A stretch of DNA of 64,000 bases, from NCBI RefSeq assembly GCF_039538045.1, contig NZ_BAABBQ010000001.1, positions 2,723,872 to 2,787,871 of the forward strand. Reading direction: 5' to 3'. Origin of the DNA: Sphingomonas swuensis (GTDB lineage: Bacteria > Pseudomonadota > Alphaproteobacteria > Sphingomonadales > Sphingomonadaceae). The stretch's first letter is position 1, and every line of letters begins with the position of its first letter. Of this stretch, positions 55,435 through 63,558 are shown in pieces. A program made the position numbers and the translations under genes. The notes below the pieces were generated by a model that searched no databases, was not told where the DNA came from, and saw only the letters and a list, made by a program, of their open reading frames with translations.

Positions 55435-56368
55435 AGACGTGAAAGATGTCGGCGCCTCCGTGCGCGCGCGCTTGCTCAACCTCGCGCGCAAGACGGGCCA
55501 GTCACACGATCTCCTTCTCACCCGCTACGCACTGGAACGACTGCTCTATCGTCTAACGCAGACGGAACACGCCGACTGGTTCGTACTCAAGGGCGCGATG
55601 CTGATGACGACTTGGTTCAACGATCCGCATCGACCGACACGCGACATCGACCTGCTCGGATTTGGCGATCCGCGACCCGAAGAAATGCTTCAGGTCTTCA
55701 AAGAGATCTGCAGCATTCCCGAGAATGACGGCGTCGAGTTCGATATCGAGAAGCTGGCGGTCACAGCCAATCGAGAAGATCTCGCCTACGGCGGCCTTCG
55801 TCTTCAGACCTATGCGGTCATCAGCGGCGCACGACTTCGCATCATCATCGACATCGGCTTCGGCGATTCTGTTGAACCGGGTGTAGAAGAGATGGAACTT
55901 CCGGTTCTGCTCGACCAGCCCCCGCCTCATCTGCGCGCTTATGCGCGAGAGACCGTCGTGGCTGAGAAATTCCAGGCCATGGTGATGATCGGCCAAGCCA
56001 ACACTCGGCTGAAGGACTATTACGATATGTGGCTGCTCGCCCGGAGTTATGACTTCGACTCAGATCGTCTCGCGGAAGCCATTGCGGCGACCTTCGCGCG
56101 TCGCGGCACTCCCATTCCGACGGACACGCCGGACGGCCTGAAGCCTACGTTTTACGAAGATCGCGCGAAGACCTCTCAGTGGCGCGCCTTTGTGGAGGAT
56201 GTTGCAGTTGACCCGGGGTCACTCGCGGAAGTCTCGGCGGTGCTCCTCGATTTCCTAATGCCGGCCGCCCGCGCTGCGAACTCTTTGGCCGTCGGCGGCG
56301 GCGACGGCGATGCCGTCGGCAAACCCGGCCGGCCGGCGGTCGGCGACGGCGAACGGCCGCCGGCGTAA
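55427..56368 (+). CDS. AbiEii-type nucleotidyltransferase toxin
   Basis: A 313-residue toxin of the AbiEii family, a minimal nucleotidyltransferase that can cause abortive infection. It has FVLKGAMLM, the metal-binding RPTRDIDLLG (Asp-x-Asp), ETVVAEKFQAMVMIG and RLKDYYDMWLLARSYDFD. The last 27 residues (from NSLAVGGGDGDAVG) are a low-complexity Gly/Pro tail encoded by GC-rich repeats, not the usual C terminus. It is coupled to the antitoxin by an eight-base overlap. Confidence 0.92.
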   Translation: MAKDVKDVGASVRARLLNLARKTGQSHDLLLTRYALERLLYRLTQTEHADWFVLKGAMLMTTWFNDPHRPTRDIDLLGFGDPRPEEMLQVFKEICSIPENDGVEFDIEKLAVTANREDLAYGGLRLQTYAVISGARLRIIIDIGFGDSVEPGVEEMELPVLLDQPPPHLRAYARETVVAEKFQAMVMIGQANTRLKDYYDMWLLARSYDFDSDRLAEAIAATFARRGTPIPTDTPDGLKPTFYEDRAKTSQWRAFVEDVAVDPGSLAEVSAVLLDFLMPAARAANSLAVGGGDGDAVGKPGRPAVGDGERPPA

Positions 56369-56401
56369 AGTCATCGAGCGAGCCGCCCTAGCCAGCTCAA
56401 C

Positions 56402-57109
56402 TTATGACGGCTCGAACTGCAGCACCACGGCGGTGATGTTATCATGGCCACCGGCGGTGAGCGCGGCTTCGACAAGCTCCTCGGCCGGCCGGTCGCTTCT
56501 CGAGAGGATGTCTTGGATCTGGTCATCGGGCACGAGGTCCGTCAGGCCGTCACTGCTCAGCAGGAGTCGGGCGTCACCCGGAAGGGGTTCGGTCACAATG
56601 CACGGTGCGAGCGTTCGACCTTGCGACGAGCCGCCGAGGCATTGGGTTAGAATATGTCCATGGACAACGTGATCCTCCGACAGCTGCCGCAGTTCGCCGG
56701 CATTCCAAAACTGGATTTTAGAGTCGCCAATGTTGAACACGCTCATCTTGTTGCTGATCGCGAGGATGCCGCAGATGGTCGTTCCCATTCCCTTAAGCGA
56801 CGGCTCCTCGGCCATCGCGTGTCTTATCGCCCAATCGGCCGACGCTAGGGCTGTTGGCAGATCATCCGCCGACGAACACTCAGTCAGGAATGGTGCCATT
56901 ACCTCCACGGCAAGGCGACTGGCGACCTCACCGGCAGCATGTCCGCCCATGCCATCGGCGACCATGGCCCATGCGCGCTCACCCGCCAACTGGCCTTCCC
57001 AAGTGCCCTCACTGCCCAGGTCGAAGGCCGCAGAGACAGCAAGCGCGTCTTCATTTTGCTCCCGAACCAGCCCCACGTGCGTCGCGGCCCAGCAATAAAC
57101 ATTCGTCAT
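56402..57109 (-). CDS. PP2C family serine/threonine phosphatase
   Basis: ATG 57109 (MTNVYCWAATHVGLVREQNE) is preferred because it follows AGGACGAGAG and the first PP2C motif; an ATG at 57151 lies inside the upstream gene. The 235-residue protein has the metal-binding motifs VREQNEDALAV, VADGMGGHAAGE, SSDGLTDLVPDD and GGHDNITAVVL. It should dephosphorylate Ser/Thr targets; no kinase is visible in the window. It lies 23 bases after the Cas4-like gene. Confidence 0.92.
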   Translation of the reverse strand: MTNVYCWAATHVGLVREQNEDALAVSAAFDLGSEGTWEGQLAGERAWAMVADGMGGHAAGEVASRLAVEVMAPFLTECSSADDLPTALASADWAIRHAMAEEPSLKGMGTTICGILAISNKMSVFNIGDSKIQFWNAGELRQLSEDHVVHGHILTQCLGGSSQGRTLAPCIVTEPLPGDARLLLSSDGLTDLVPDDQIQDILSRSDRPAEELVEAALTAGGHDNITAVVLQFEPS

Positions 57110-57132
57110 CTCTCGTCCTACTTCTGCGTGGC

Positions 57133-57849
57133 CTATGCCTGCTGTGAGCAATGATCCCTGAACTCGCAGCGGAATGGATAAGTACAGTGCGCCCCAACAG
57201 CACGCTGAGGCTCCGGCCCGCGTATGACTTCCCGGGCGGCAGCAGCAACGCGAGACCGACTGCGGATTATATTTCGGATCTCAGATGTCACATCGACGTC
57301 GACCGTCGGCGCGGTGAGCGCGCGCGCGAACGGGCTGGTGAGGCGGCGGCGCGCATGGCGGATGATTACGCTCGAGATACATAGGCCGCTCTCACGAGCC
57401 ACCCAGACCTGCGTCGCCGCATCGCGAACATGATGATTACGAACCGCAGTGGAGCTCTTGGCTTCGATCAACCGCCAGCCGCCCCAGCCGTCAGGCTGCA
57501 GAACGTCGGGACGCACGATCACGTCCTCGTGCTGGAGGGCGGCTTCGAAAATGGGACGGTTCCAAGGTCCGCTTAGTATCGCCTTCGTTTCGGCAATCGC
57601 GTCATCGACGCGCCTCGGGTCTGTATCGAGCAGAATGCCGTTGGGTACCTGCTCGCGAACGAGCTCCCCGAAGCGGTGGCCGATCGCAAACAGGAGCTCG
57701 GTGGGCGGATCAATCTTCGCGAGGTCGCGTCGGTAAACGCTTAACCACAGCCGCCGCGCGCAATGCTCGAACGTCGCAATCTTGCTCTTCGATAATCGAG
57801 GCCACTTGGGGGCGCCGCCGATGAAGGTAAGAGTAGATTCTGCTGACAT
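57133..57849 (-). CDS. Cas4/DUF2779-like Fe-S PD-(D/E)XK nuclease
   Basis: A 238-residue protein laid out like Cas4-type nucleases: an N-terminal cysteine in FEHCARRLWLSVYRRDL (Cys 30), the nuclease core RPDVLQPDGWGGWRLIEAKS with Asp and Glu-x-Lys intact (about 111-130), and three C-terminal cysteines in HCTYPFRCEFRDHC (222, 228, 234) to complete a 4Fe-4S site. It resembles the N-terminal half of DUF2779 proteins without their C-terminal domain. No CRISPR array or other cas gene is in the window. It is followed by the PP2C gene. Confidence 0.82.
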   Translation of the reverse strand: MSAESTLTFIGGAPKWPRLSKSKIATFEHCARRLWLSVYRRDLAKIDPPTELLFAIGHRFGELVREQVPNGILLDTDPRRVDDAIAETKAILSGPWNRPIFEAALQHEDVIVRPDVLQPDGWGGWRLIEAKSSTAVRNHHVRDAATQVWVARESGLCISSVIIRHARRRLTSPFARALTAPTVDVDVTSEIRNIIRSRSRVAAAAREVIRGPEPQRAVGAHCTYPFRCEFRDHCSQQA

Positions 57850-57980
57850 CCTTCCTGTTCAGCTCTGGTCGCTCCAAGTTGCCGCGAGCAGTCGGTCGTT
57901 TCACCTAGAGTGCGGGACTTCCGTCCGAAGATTCTCCTGAGAGTTAAGGACGGAGTTTTGGAAAGTTACCGACGGTGCGT

Positions 57981-59297
57981 TCATCGGGGTGGCGGCGCGT
58001 ACGCAAAGATATGCGTCAGCGAAGCCTCGCCGCGATACTGCTTCAACACGCCGGCATGCGATCCGAGATAGAGCTCCGCAGCATCGAAGCTTCCAGGATC
58101 GACCATCCGGACCAGCGTATCGGCCCGAATAAACGCGCGGTCCAACTCAGGCTCAGACCCTGTTGGAACAATGCTGATCGGCGACCAGCCATGTGCTTCC
58201 GGAGTCTGACCGACTAGGTGCAACTCGCGACCGCCGGGGCCGTCGCGCACCTCGAATCTGACAAGGTGCTCACTCCTTTTGCTCAGCGCCAGCATAGGCC
58301 GCGCCAACCTCACTAGCTCGAAGGTCGAGATGCTAATCTTGAGACCGGATTCAGCATTGGCGCGCGCGACGTCGATCTTGGGTACGACAACGTCACTCGT
58401 CGAAACAGCAACGGTCATGTCCGCGCTGTTGAAAATGAACCTGTGCTCGTCATCTCGACTAATTCGAACGTTGCCCTTCAATCGTTTGAGTACGGAACGG
58501 ACAGCCGCGACGTCGTTGACATGCACGGCGAGGTCGAAAGCATCTAGACCTGGCTCCACATACTCCACGATGCCGTCCCAGCTGGCAGCTCTTGCGACGC
58601 CGCCATTTACCTCGATGACGCCAAAGCGGTTATCCTTCGGCCGGAAGACATTCGCGAAGCCGAGCGCTCTGCCAAGCACGGTCAAAGAGCCGTGGGGAGC
58701 GAGCTCAGCGGTCTCGGTCTTCGGCAGCGGAAGAGACGCAATCAGTTCCTCGGCGCTGAGATGCAAACGCGTCAGATCAGAGCTCAGGCCGAGAAAGCCG
58801 CCTACCTTTTCGGATTGCCGCCCAACCAGTCGCCACTGAACAACCTCCTGCTCCCGCCAGTTCAGGCGCGCCTTGCCCTGCCCTCCAAAGAGAGCCGCTA
58901 CCGCACGAGCAGGTAGCGAGAAGGCGACGCCCGCCGCGCGCACGGCTGACCTCCGCGGCAGTGCTGTTTGCGCTTCCGAGACGACCCCGCCGGACGCAGC
59001 TCGAGCAACAATGCGCTCGGGGTAGAGCGTAAGCGCAAACGGGGGCGAACTTTCCGTTGAGCTGCGCGAGCCGGGAAGCAGCACACGGGTTGCAAGAATT
59101 GCAATCAGCGGCACAGGTGCCGAGAACCGTGCGAGCTCCCCAACAGCGGCGGCATCCTCCCCATCCATGAAGAAGAATTCGAGCTGGTAAGCAGCGAGTT
59201 GATCCGCCGCCCAATCGGCATCGGCGTCAAGATTGTTCTGGGCAGCAGGAGAGCCTTCACCCTCCGGCTGATCGTCACTAGGTAGATCGTCAAACAT
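57981..59297 (-). CDS. candidate sliding-clamp-like (DnaN-fold) protein
   Basis: A 438-residue protein with no obvious motif match, but its strand-helix rhythm fits three DnaN-type domains after an acidic N terminus of about 40 residues: VAFSLPARAVAALFGG resembles the vpaR..l turn of domain 1; GVIEVNGGVARAASWDGIVE, FDLAVHVNDVAAVRSVLKRL and RISRDDEHRFIFNSADM resemble domain 2; AFIRADTLVRMVDPGSF and the ending THIFAYAPPPR resemble domain 3, whose usual end is imPvr. The divergent neighbour is a DnaX-like clamp loader, which supports the idea. This is by-eye similarity and needs a structure prediction. Confidence 0.6.
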   Translation of the reverse strand: MFDDLPSDDQPEGEGSPAAQNNLDADADWAADQLAAYQLEFFFMDGEDAAAVGELARFSAPVPLIAILATRVLLPGSRSSTESSPPFALTLYPERIVARAASGGVVSEAQTALPRRSAVRAAGVAFSLPARAVAALFGGQGKARLNWREQEVVQWRLVGRQSEKVGGFLGLSSDLTRLHLSAEELIASLPLPKTETAELAPHGSLTVLGRALGFANVFRPKDNRFGVIEVNGGVARAASWDGIVEYVEPGLDAFDLAVHVNDVAAVRSVLKRLKGNVRISRDDEHRFIFNSADMTVAVSTSDVVVPKIDVARANAESGLKISISTFELVRLARPMLALSKRSEHLVRFEVRDGPGGRELHLVGQTPEAHGWSPISIVPTGSEPELDRAFIRADTLVRMVDPGSFDAAELYLGSHAGVLKQYRGEASLTHIFAYAPPPR

Positions 59298-59372
59298 GGC
59301 CGGCGCGCCTAGGCTCCTCGGCGACGTGCGTCACCCGTTTCGAGGCCTAAGTCCCCTAGCGTTTGGGAAAAA

Positions 59373-61481
59373 GTGAGCTTTTCCGCCGAAAAAAACTGGC
59401 CTGCGAAATACCGGCCGCGCAGTTTCGAAGATGTTGTCGGGCAAGCCGATGCCGTCGCGCGCCTTGGGGCGATGGTTCGAGCGCCCCGCCATCTCATCTT
59501 GGCCGGACCTAGCGGCGCCGGCAAAACCAGCCTTGGACTGGTTTTTGCTAAGGCTCTGATGTGCCAGACGCAGCGTCGTGGCCCGTCGCCATGCGGGTAT
59601 TGCGAGGCGTGTCAGACATTCGACCGGAGGCTGAACCCGAACTTCAACGAACGGTCTGGTCCAGAGCTCACCGTCGAGCAGGCCCGCGAGGTGATGAGCC
59701 AGACCAGTGGGTCACACATGTTCGCCGCGCGGCACGTCATTTTCATCGACGAGGCGCAGAGCCTGAAAGACGGTCCCATCAACGCTCTCCTCGGACCGAT
59801 GGAAGATGAACGCGCCGAGCGAACACTGATCTTTACGCTGATTGATCCTGGCGACCTCCCCGAGCCGCTCCGAACTCGGTGCCAGGAAGTACAGCTCGCC
59901 GCCCCGACGCTGAGCGATAAGCTGACATTCTTGAGCCGGATCACGACGACCGAGGGCGTGAGCGCCGATCACCTGGCGCTTGAGCTCATTGCGCTCTTCC
60001 GTACCGGCTTCCGCGGTTTGGCTAGAGATATGCAAGCCGTCGCTGAAATTGCGGCAGGCTCGAGGGTGGATCTCAATCTCGTGCGGAGCACGGTGCTGCG
60101 AGACAGGGCCGAGCGCGTCGTAGATTACTTAAAGGCGGTTTGCCGAAGCGACTGGGCTGGCCAGGAGTCGTCGCTCCAAGCGATGAACCTCGGCTCTGTC
60201 GAGAAACATCATGCGATCGTCGATGTCCTGATGCATCTGAAGCTGGGCTTCATCGGACCGACCAAGCAGCTGGATAGACGCTTCGAGCTCCTGCTGCCCG
60301 CGGCGGACTGCGTGCGATTGGTCGAACTTTTCGGCGAACGTGCGCGCGCGCACGGCCTGAGCTTGACCAGCCTCTTCGACGAGGTCCTGGAATTCTGGGC
60401 TTACATGCCGCTGCGGCTGGATGAGCGCTCGTTGCGCATTCAGCTCGTCCGCTTTCAGGATCTAATGAACCTCGAACGGTCCGAGCCTGTCGATGGCAAA
60501 GCGATCGCAGTCGCAGCGCTAGAGGCAGAGCAAGGCTACCGGTCCAGTGCTGCAGCCAGACGAAAGCCCAAGCACCGCACCGTGAAATCGGGGGTGCTCG
60601 ACCCTGAGGAGTATCTCTCCGAGGACCAGGCGCGCAGCTTGCACGAGGCCGGAAGCTTCTTAGTACAGAAGTACGGCGCTTATCTGAACTACCGACTGAC
60701 GCTTCGCTTGCCCGGAGGCGACACGGGCAAAGTATCGGCTTGGATCGGGGGTCTGGACAAGGATCTTCGGCGAGGGTTGGCGACGTGGGGCGGTGTTGAG
60801 GCCGAGCGAATGCAGCGGCTGGAGTTACACCGGATAAGCATCGTCGAGCGAGACCGCGACGGGTCTGCAACCGGGATCGCGCTATTTCATCTTCCGCACG
60901 AGGTGTACGCTAGAGCGAAACAGGCATTGAGTGACGGCGTCCGTCAGATCCAGACGGACGTTCCCGACGTGGATGCCGACATTATCGCTGATCCGCTGAC
61001 AGGCGATCGTGCCGTTACACAGCATTGGCGATTTGTGCGGGGGCTTTGGCGAGGAGTCGATCCCACGATCATCGCCGACGGACGGCCATTGATCGAGCGG
61101 CTTCGCATACCTCCAGCGCATCGCCGCCCGGCTGGAAGGCTGAACGGAGGCAAGCGCTTCAACATGTCGCAAAGTCTAGGAGGGACCGCTCGACGCGAGG
61201 AAGCGATCATCGGCCTTGCTGCTCTGTCAGCTTGGGGCGACGGGGCATGGGATTGGCTATTCTCGGGATGGGAGATGCGCGAGCACCTTGACCGGAAGAT
61301 AGAGGCAGGAAGGCGGCGCCAGGAGATGGCTGAGCTGGAGCGGCTTATGGAAGCTGCCCCCGACGCGCTTCACCGATCGGCAATCAACGCTCTGATCCGC
61401 AAGGCCATCGATACCCGGCCAGGCCCTCGTCGCCGTCCTCGGTCTCAGAAGCTCTGGCTTGATGAGGTCGAAAACGACTGA
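59373..61481 (+). CDS. DnaX-like AAA+ clamp-loader protein
   Basis: A 702-residue protein with GTG start. Residues about 1-240 match the DNA polymerase III gamma/tau core: KYRPRSFEDVVGQADAVARL, Walker A LAGPSGAGKTSLGLVFAKAL, the zinc-finger CGYCEACQTFDRRLNPNF, Walker B FIDEAQSLKDGPINALL and a TRCQEVQL sensor region. The remaining 450 residues are not like tau and I do not recognise them. A chromosomal dnaX must exist elsewhere, so this is an accessory clamp loader. It is divergent from the clamp-like gene (76-base shared promoter region). Confidence 0.85.
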   Translation: MSFSAEKNWPAKYRPRSFEDVVGQADAVARLGAMVRAPRHLILAGPSGAGKTSLGLVFAKALMCQTQRRGPSPCGYCEACQTFDRRLNPNFNERSGPELTVEQAREVMSQTSGSHMFAARHVIFIDEAQSLKDGPINALLGPMEDERAERTLIFTLIDPGDLPEPLRTRCQEVQLAAPTLSDKLTFLSRITTTEGVSADHLALELIALFRTGFRGLARDMQAVAEIAAGSRVDLNLVRSTVLRDRAERVVDYLKAVCRSDWAGQESSLQAMNLGSVEKHHAIVDVLMHLKLGFIGPTKQLDRRFELLLPAADCVRLVELFGERARAHGLSLTSLFDEVLEFWAYMPLRLDERSLRIQLVRFQDLMNLERSEPVDGKAIAVAALEAEQGYRSSAAARRKPKHRTVKSGVLDPEEYLSEDQARSLHEAGSFLVQKYGAYLNYRLTLRLPGGDTGKVSAWIGGLDKDLRRGLATWGGVEAERMQRLELHRISIVERDRDGSATGIALFHLPHEVYARAKQALSDGVRQIQTDVPDVDADIIADPLTGDRAVTQHWRFVRGLWRGVDPTIIADGRPLIERLRIPPAHRRPAGRLNGGKRFNMSQSLGGTARREEAIIGLAALSAWGDGAWDWLFSGWEMREHLDRKIEAGRRRQEMAELERLMEAAPDALHRSAINALIRKAIDTRPGPRRRPRSQKLWLDEVEND

Positions 61482-61565
61482 CTTTTCTGAAGCCCTATAT
61501 CATCGATTTTGACGTACGCGTCGCAACAATGGGCGCATCACATTTGCCGCCGGCGAGGCCGTTTC

Positions 61566-62483
61566 TCACGCAGCCAAATCATCAACGGGCTGTTGTGTTT
61601 GGGTTGTCGAAGCGCCTCCAGCAATCGCGCAGAGATAGTCGGCGGCCGCTTGCGCTTTGGATGCAACAGTGAGGATTGCACGAGCGTCATTCCTCAGCAC
61701 GCCAAGCCAAGACGAGATGTAGCGTGCATGGTCCGGCCGGGGCTCAACTGATAACCCGAGTTTGGCGCAGATGAAGGCGGCGCCCAGTTCAGCAACGAGC
61801 TCTTCAACGGCATAACTATCAGACCCAAAGCGACCAGTCAGATCCCGATTGAGTCGGCGTTCAGCGCCTGTCCAATGGATGTGCTCGTGCCCTAGAACAC
61901 TATAGAAGCCGCCGGCATCGCGGAACTGCTCGAAGTGCGGCACCGAGATCTTATCGGCGCTCGGCATGTAGAAGGCTCGGTCGCCGCCATAGGCTATGTC
62001 TGCGCCGCAGGCGCCGAAGAACGCCTCCGCCGATGCCACCCGCTCCTCTGCCGACAAGCCGCTGGCCGCAGTGGGCTCCAGAGCTCCGTCAACCTGGCTA
62101 GAATTGAAGACATGGAAGACACGGGAAACGAGGGCGGAGCGGCTTGTTCGCTGATCATCGTCATCATCATGATCGTCACGATTGCCGGAGGCTGACTTCC
62201 AAAACAGGATGGTCGACGCCTTCTCGTTCTTACGGACCTGAGCACCTGCAGCGGACCATTGGCGGTAAGTTGCCCAGCGGCCGGACGAATAGCCGCCGAG
62301 CTCGGCCGCGGCCCACAGCAACAAGGTATTCAAACCGCGATAGGACCGGCCGGTAATTGCGTTGATCGGTGCCCCTGTCCCCTCCCCCCATTTGTGCCAT
62401 GGCATGATGAAGTCCGCTGCACCGGCCTCAATGGATGAAATGATGTGGCGAGTGATGCGCTCATAAAGCTCATTGCTGCGCAT
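61566..62483 (-). CDS. ArdC family anti-restriction protein
   Basis: A 305-residue protein with the ArdC N-terminal domain (LYERITRHIISSIEAGAADF; PINAITGRSYRGLNTLLLW; WATYRQWSAAGAQVRKNEKA) and the zincin-like C-terminal domain with VLGHEHIHWTGAERRLNRDL, AVEELVAELGAAF and YISSWLGVL. ArdC protects incoming DNA from restriction during conjugation, which fits an integrative element. An acidic insert (RDDHDDDDDQRT) sits between the domains. It is convergent with the DnaX-like gene and follows the next gene by ten bases. Confidence 0.93.
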   Translation of the reverse strand: MRSNELYERITRHIISSIEAGAADFIMPWHKWGEGTGAPINAITGRSYRGLNTLLLWAAAELGGYSSGRWATYRQWSAAGAQVRKNEKASTILFWKSASGNRDDHDDDDDQRTSRSALVSRVFHVFNSSQVDGALEPTAASGLSAEERVASAEAFFGACGADIAYGGDRAFYMPSADKISVPHFEQFRDAGGFYSVLGHEHIHWTGAERRLNRDLTGRFGSDSYAVEELVAELGAAFICAKLGLSVEPRPDHARYISSWLGVLRNDARAILTVASKAQAAADYLCAIAGGASTTQTQQPVDDLAA

Positions 62484-62493
62484 GGCGTCGCCC

Positions 62494-63558
62494 TCAAGCC
62501 GCTTTGTTGACGAGCGCGAGGGGTCGGCTGATCGTCGGCGCGACCAGCGCCCAATTCCCGGACTTCGCTTTCAGTGCCTCGTCGATGAGGTCATCGATTT
62601 TTGACCAATCGAGATAGCGACTGTGCAGAGCGAACGCGTAATCCATCTCGCCGCACCAGCCGAGCGCCTCGATAACGCGCTCGAGCTCGAGGTTGATGAA
62701 CGGCACGGTGCTGGATTCCGGTTCTAGGTGCGCGGAATACAGGCATGCGGCCTGCTGAATGAGATGATTGTGCCGCGGCGCGATCAAGAGGAAGCGGCCT
62801 TCCGCATAGTCCCCTCGTCGAACGGCAGCGAAAGTTAGCAAGTGTTCTCGGGAAAGTTGCTGCAGCGACGGCGTGCGGAGGACCGCCGAACACGAGTTCC
62901 GATAAAGCTCGGACCGACCCGCCAGCTCGTTGAAGCGCGCGCCGAGGTCCAATCGCGCGCCTTCGCTTCCGCTTTCGGAATACTTCATTTCGACGCCGAT
63001 GAGACCGCGCTGCCCGTCCGAACGCTCGTAGATGATCGCTGCGTCGAACGAGGATCGATCGCCCGTCAGCTCGGCATCAAGGCGTCCTGGAGAGTGCTCG
63101 AACAGAACATGAAGGACCTTCGCGACATCAATGCCAGGAATGAGACAGCGAACGACGTTCGCCGCGAGTTGAAGATTGAAGCGCAGCGGGGCGAAGAGGT
63201 TGAAAGCCAGAGGCTGGCTGGACAATAAATTGCCATAGAGCCTGCGCCGCTCGATCAGGGCGCCTCGTTGCTGATACGCCACCTCCCGATGAACCAGGTT
63301 CGCGACAGCTGGTGACAAGAAGTTCCGGCCAGCATCCGCAGCGCTAGCGCCGAGGAGCGAACCTATGCGCCGGTTGCGTCCATCGCGGCCTTGATGAACA
63401 CCGACGGGGAGACCTTGTCTCTCACGCCACAGTGCCTGCAACAACCGCGCGCATGAACGGAAGCGTGTGTCGTGCTTCTCAAGGACGCGGAAGCGTCGGA
63501 GAATGGATTGGGGAATAAGTGGCAGTTGATGAATGTGAGCGTCGCGCTCTGCCGCCAT
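62494..63558 (-). CDS. PD-(D/E)XK endonuclease-like protein (PGN_0703-type)
   Basis: A 354-residue protein with a nuclease core in the middle: SFDAAIIYERSDGQRGLIGV then EMKYSE, i.e. Asp...Glu-x-Lys, preceded by a conserved-looking Asn/Arg-rich region (LSSQPLAFNLFAPLRFN). The layout fits PGN_0703-like restriction-endonuclease domains. It starts at ATG 63558 and lies ten bases before ardC on the same strand, so the two are probably co-transcribed. Its target is unknown. Confidence 0.75.
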   Translation of the reverse strand: MAAERDAHIHQLPLIPQSILRRFRVLEKHDTRFRSCARLLQALWRERQGLPVGVHQGRDGRNRRIGSLLGASAADAGRNFLSPAVANLVHREVAYQQRGALIERRRLYGNLLSSQPLAFNLFAPLRFNLQLAANVVRCLIPGIDVAKVLHVLFEHSPGRLDAELTGDRSSFDAAIIYERSDGQRGLIGVEMKYSESGSEGARLDLGARFNELAGRSELYRNSCSAVLRTPSLQQLSREHLLTFAAVRRGDYAEGRFLLIAPRHNHLIQQAACLYSAHLEPESSTVPFINLELERVIEALGWCGEMDYAFALHSRYLDWSKIDDLIDEALKAKSGNWALVAPTISRPLALVNKAA

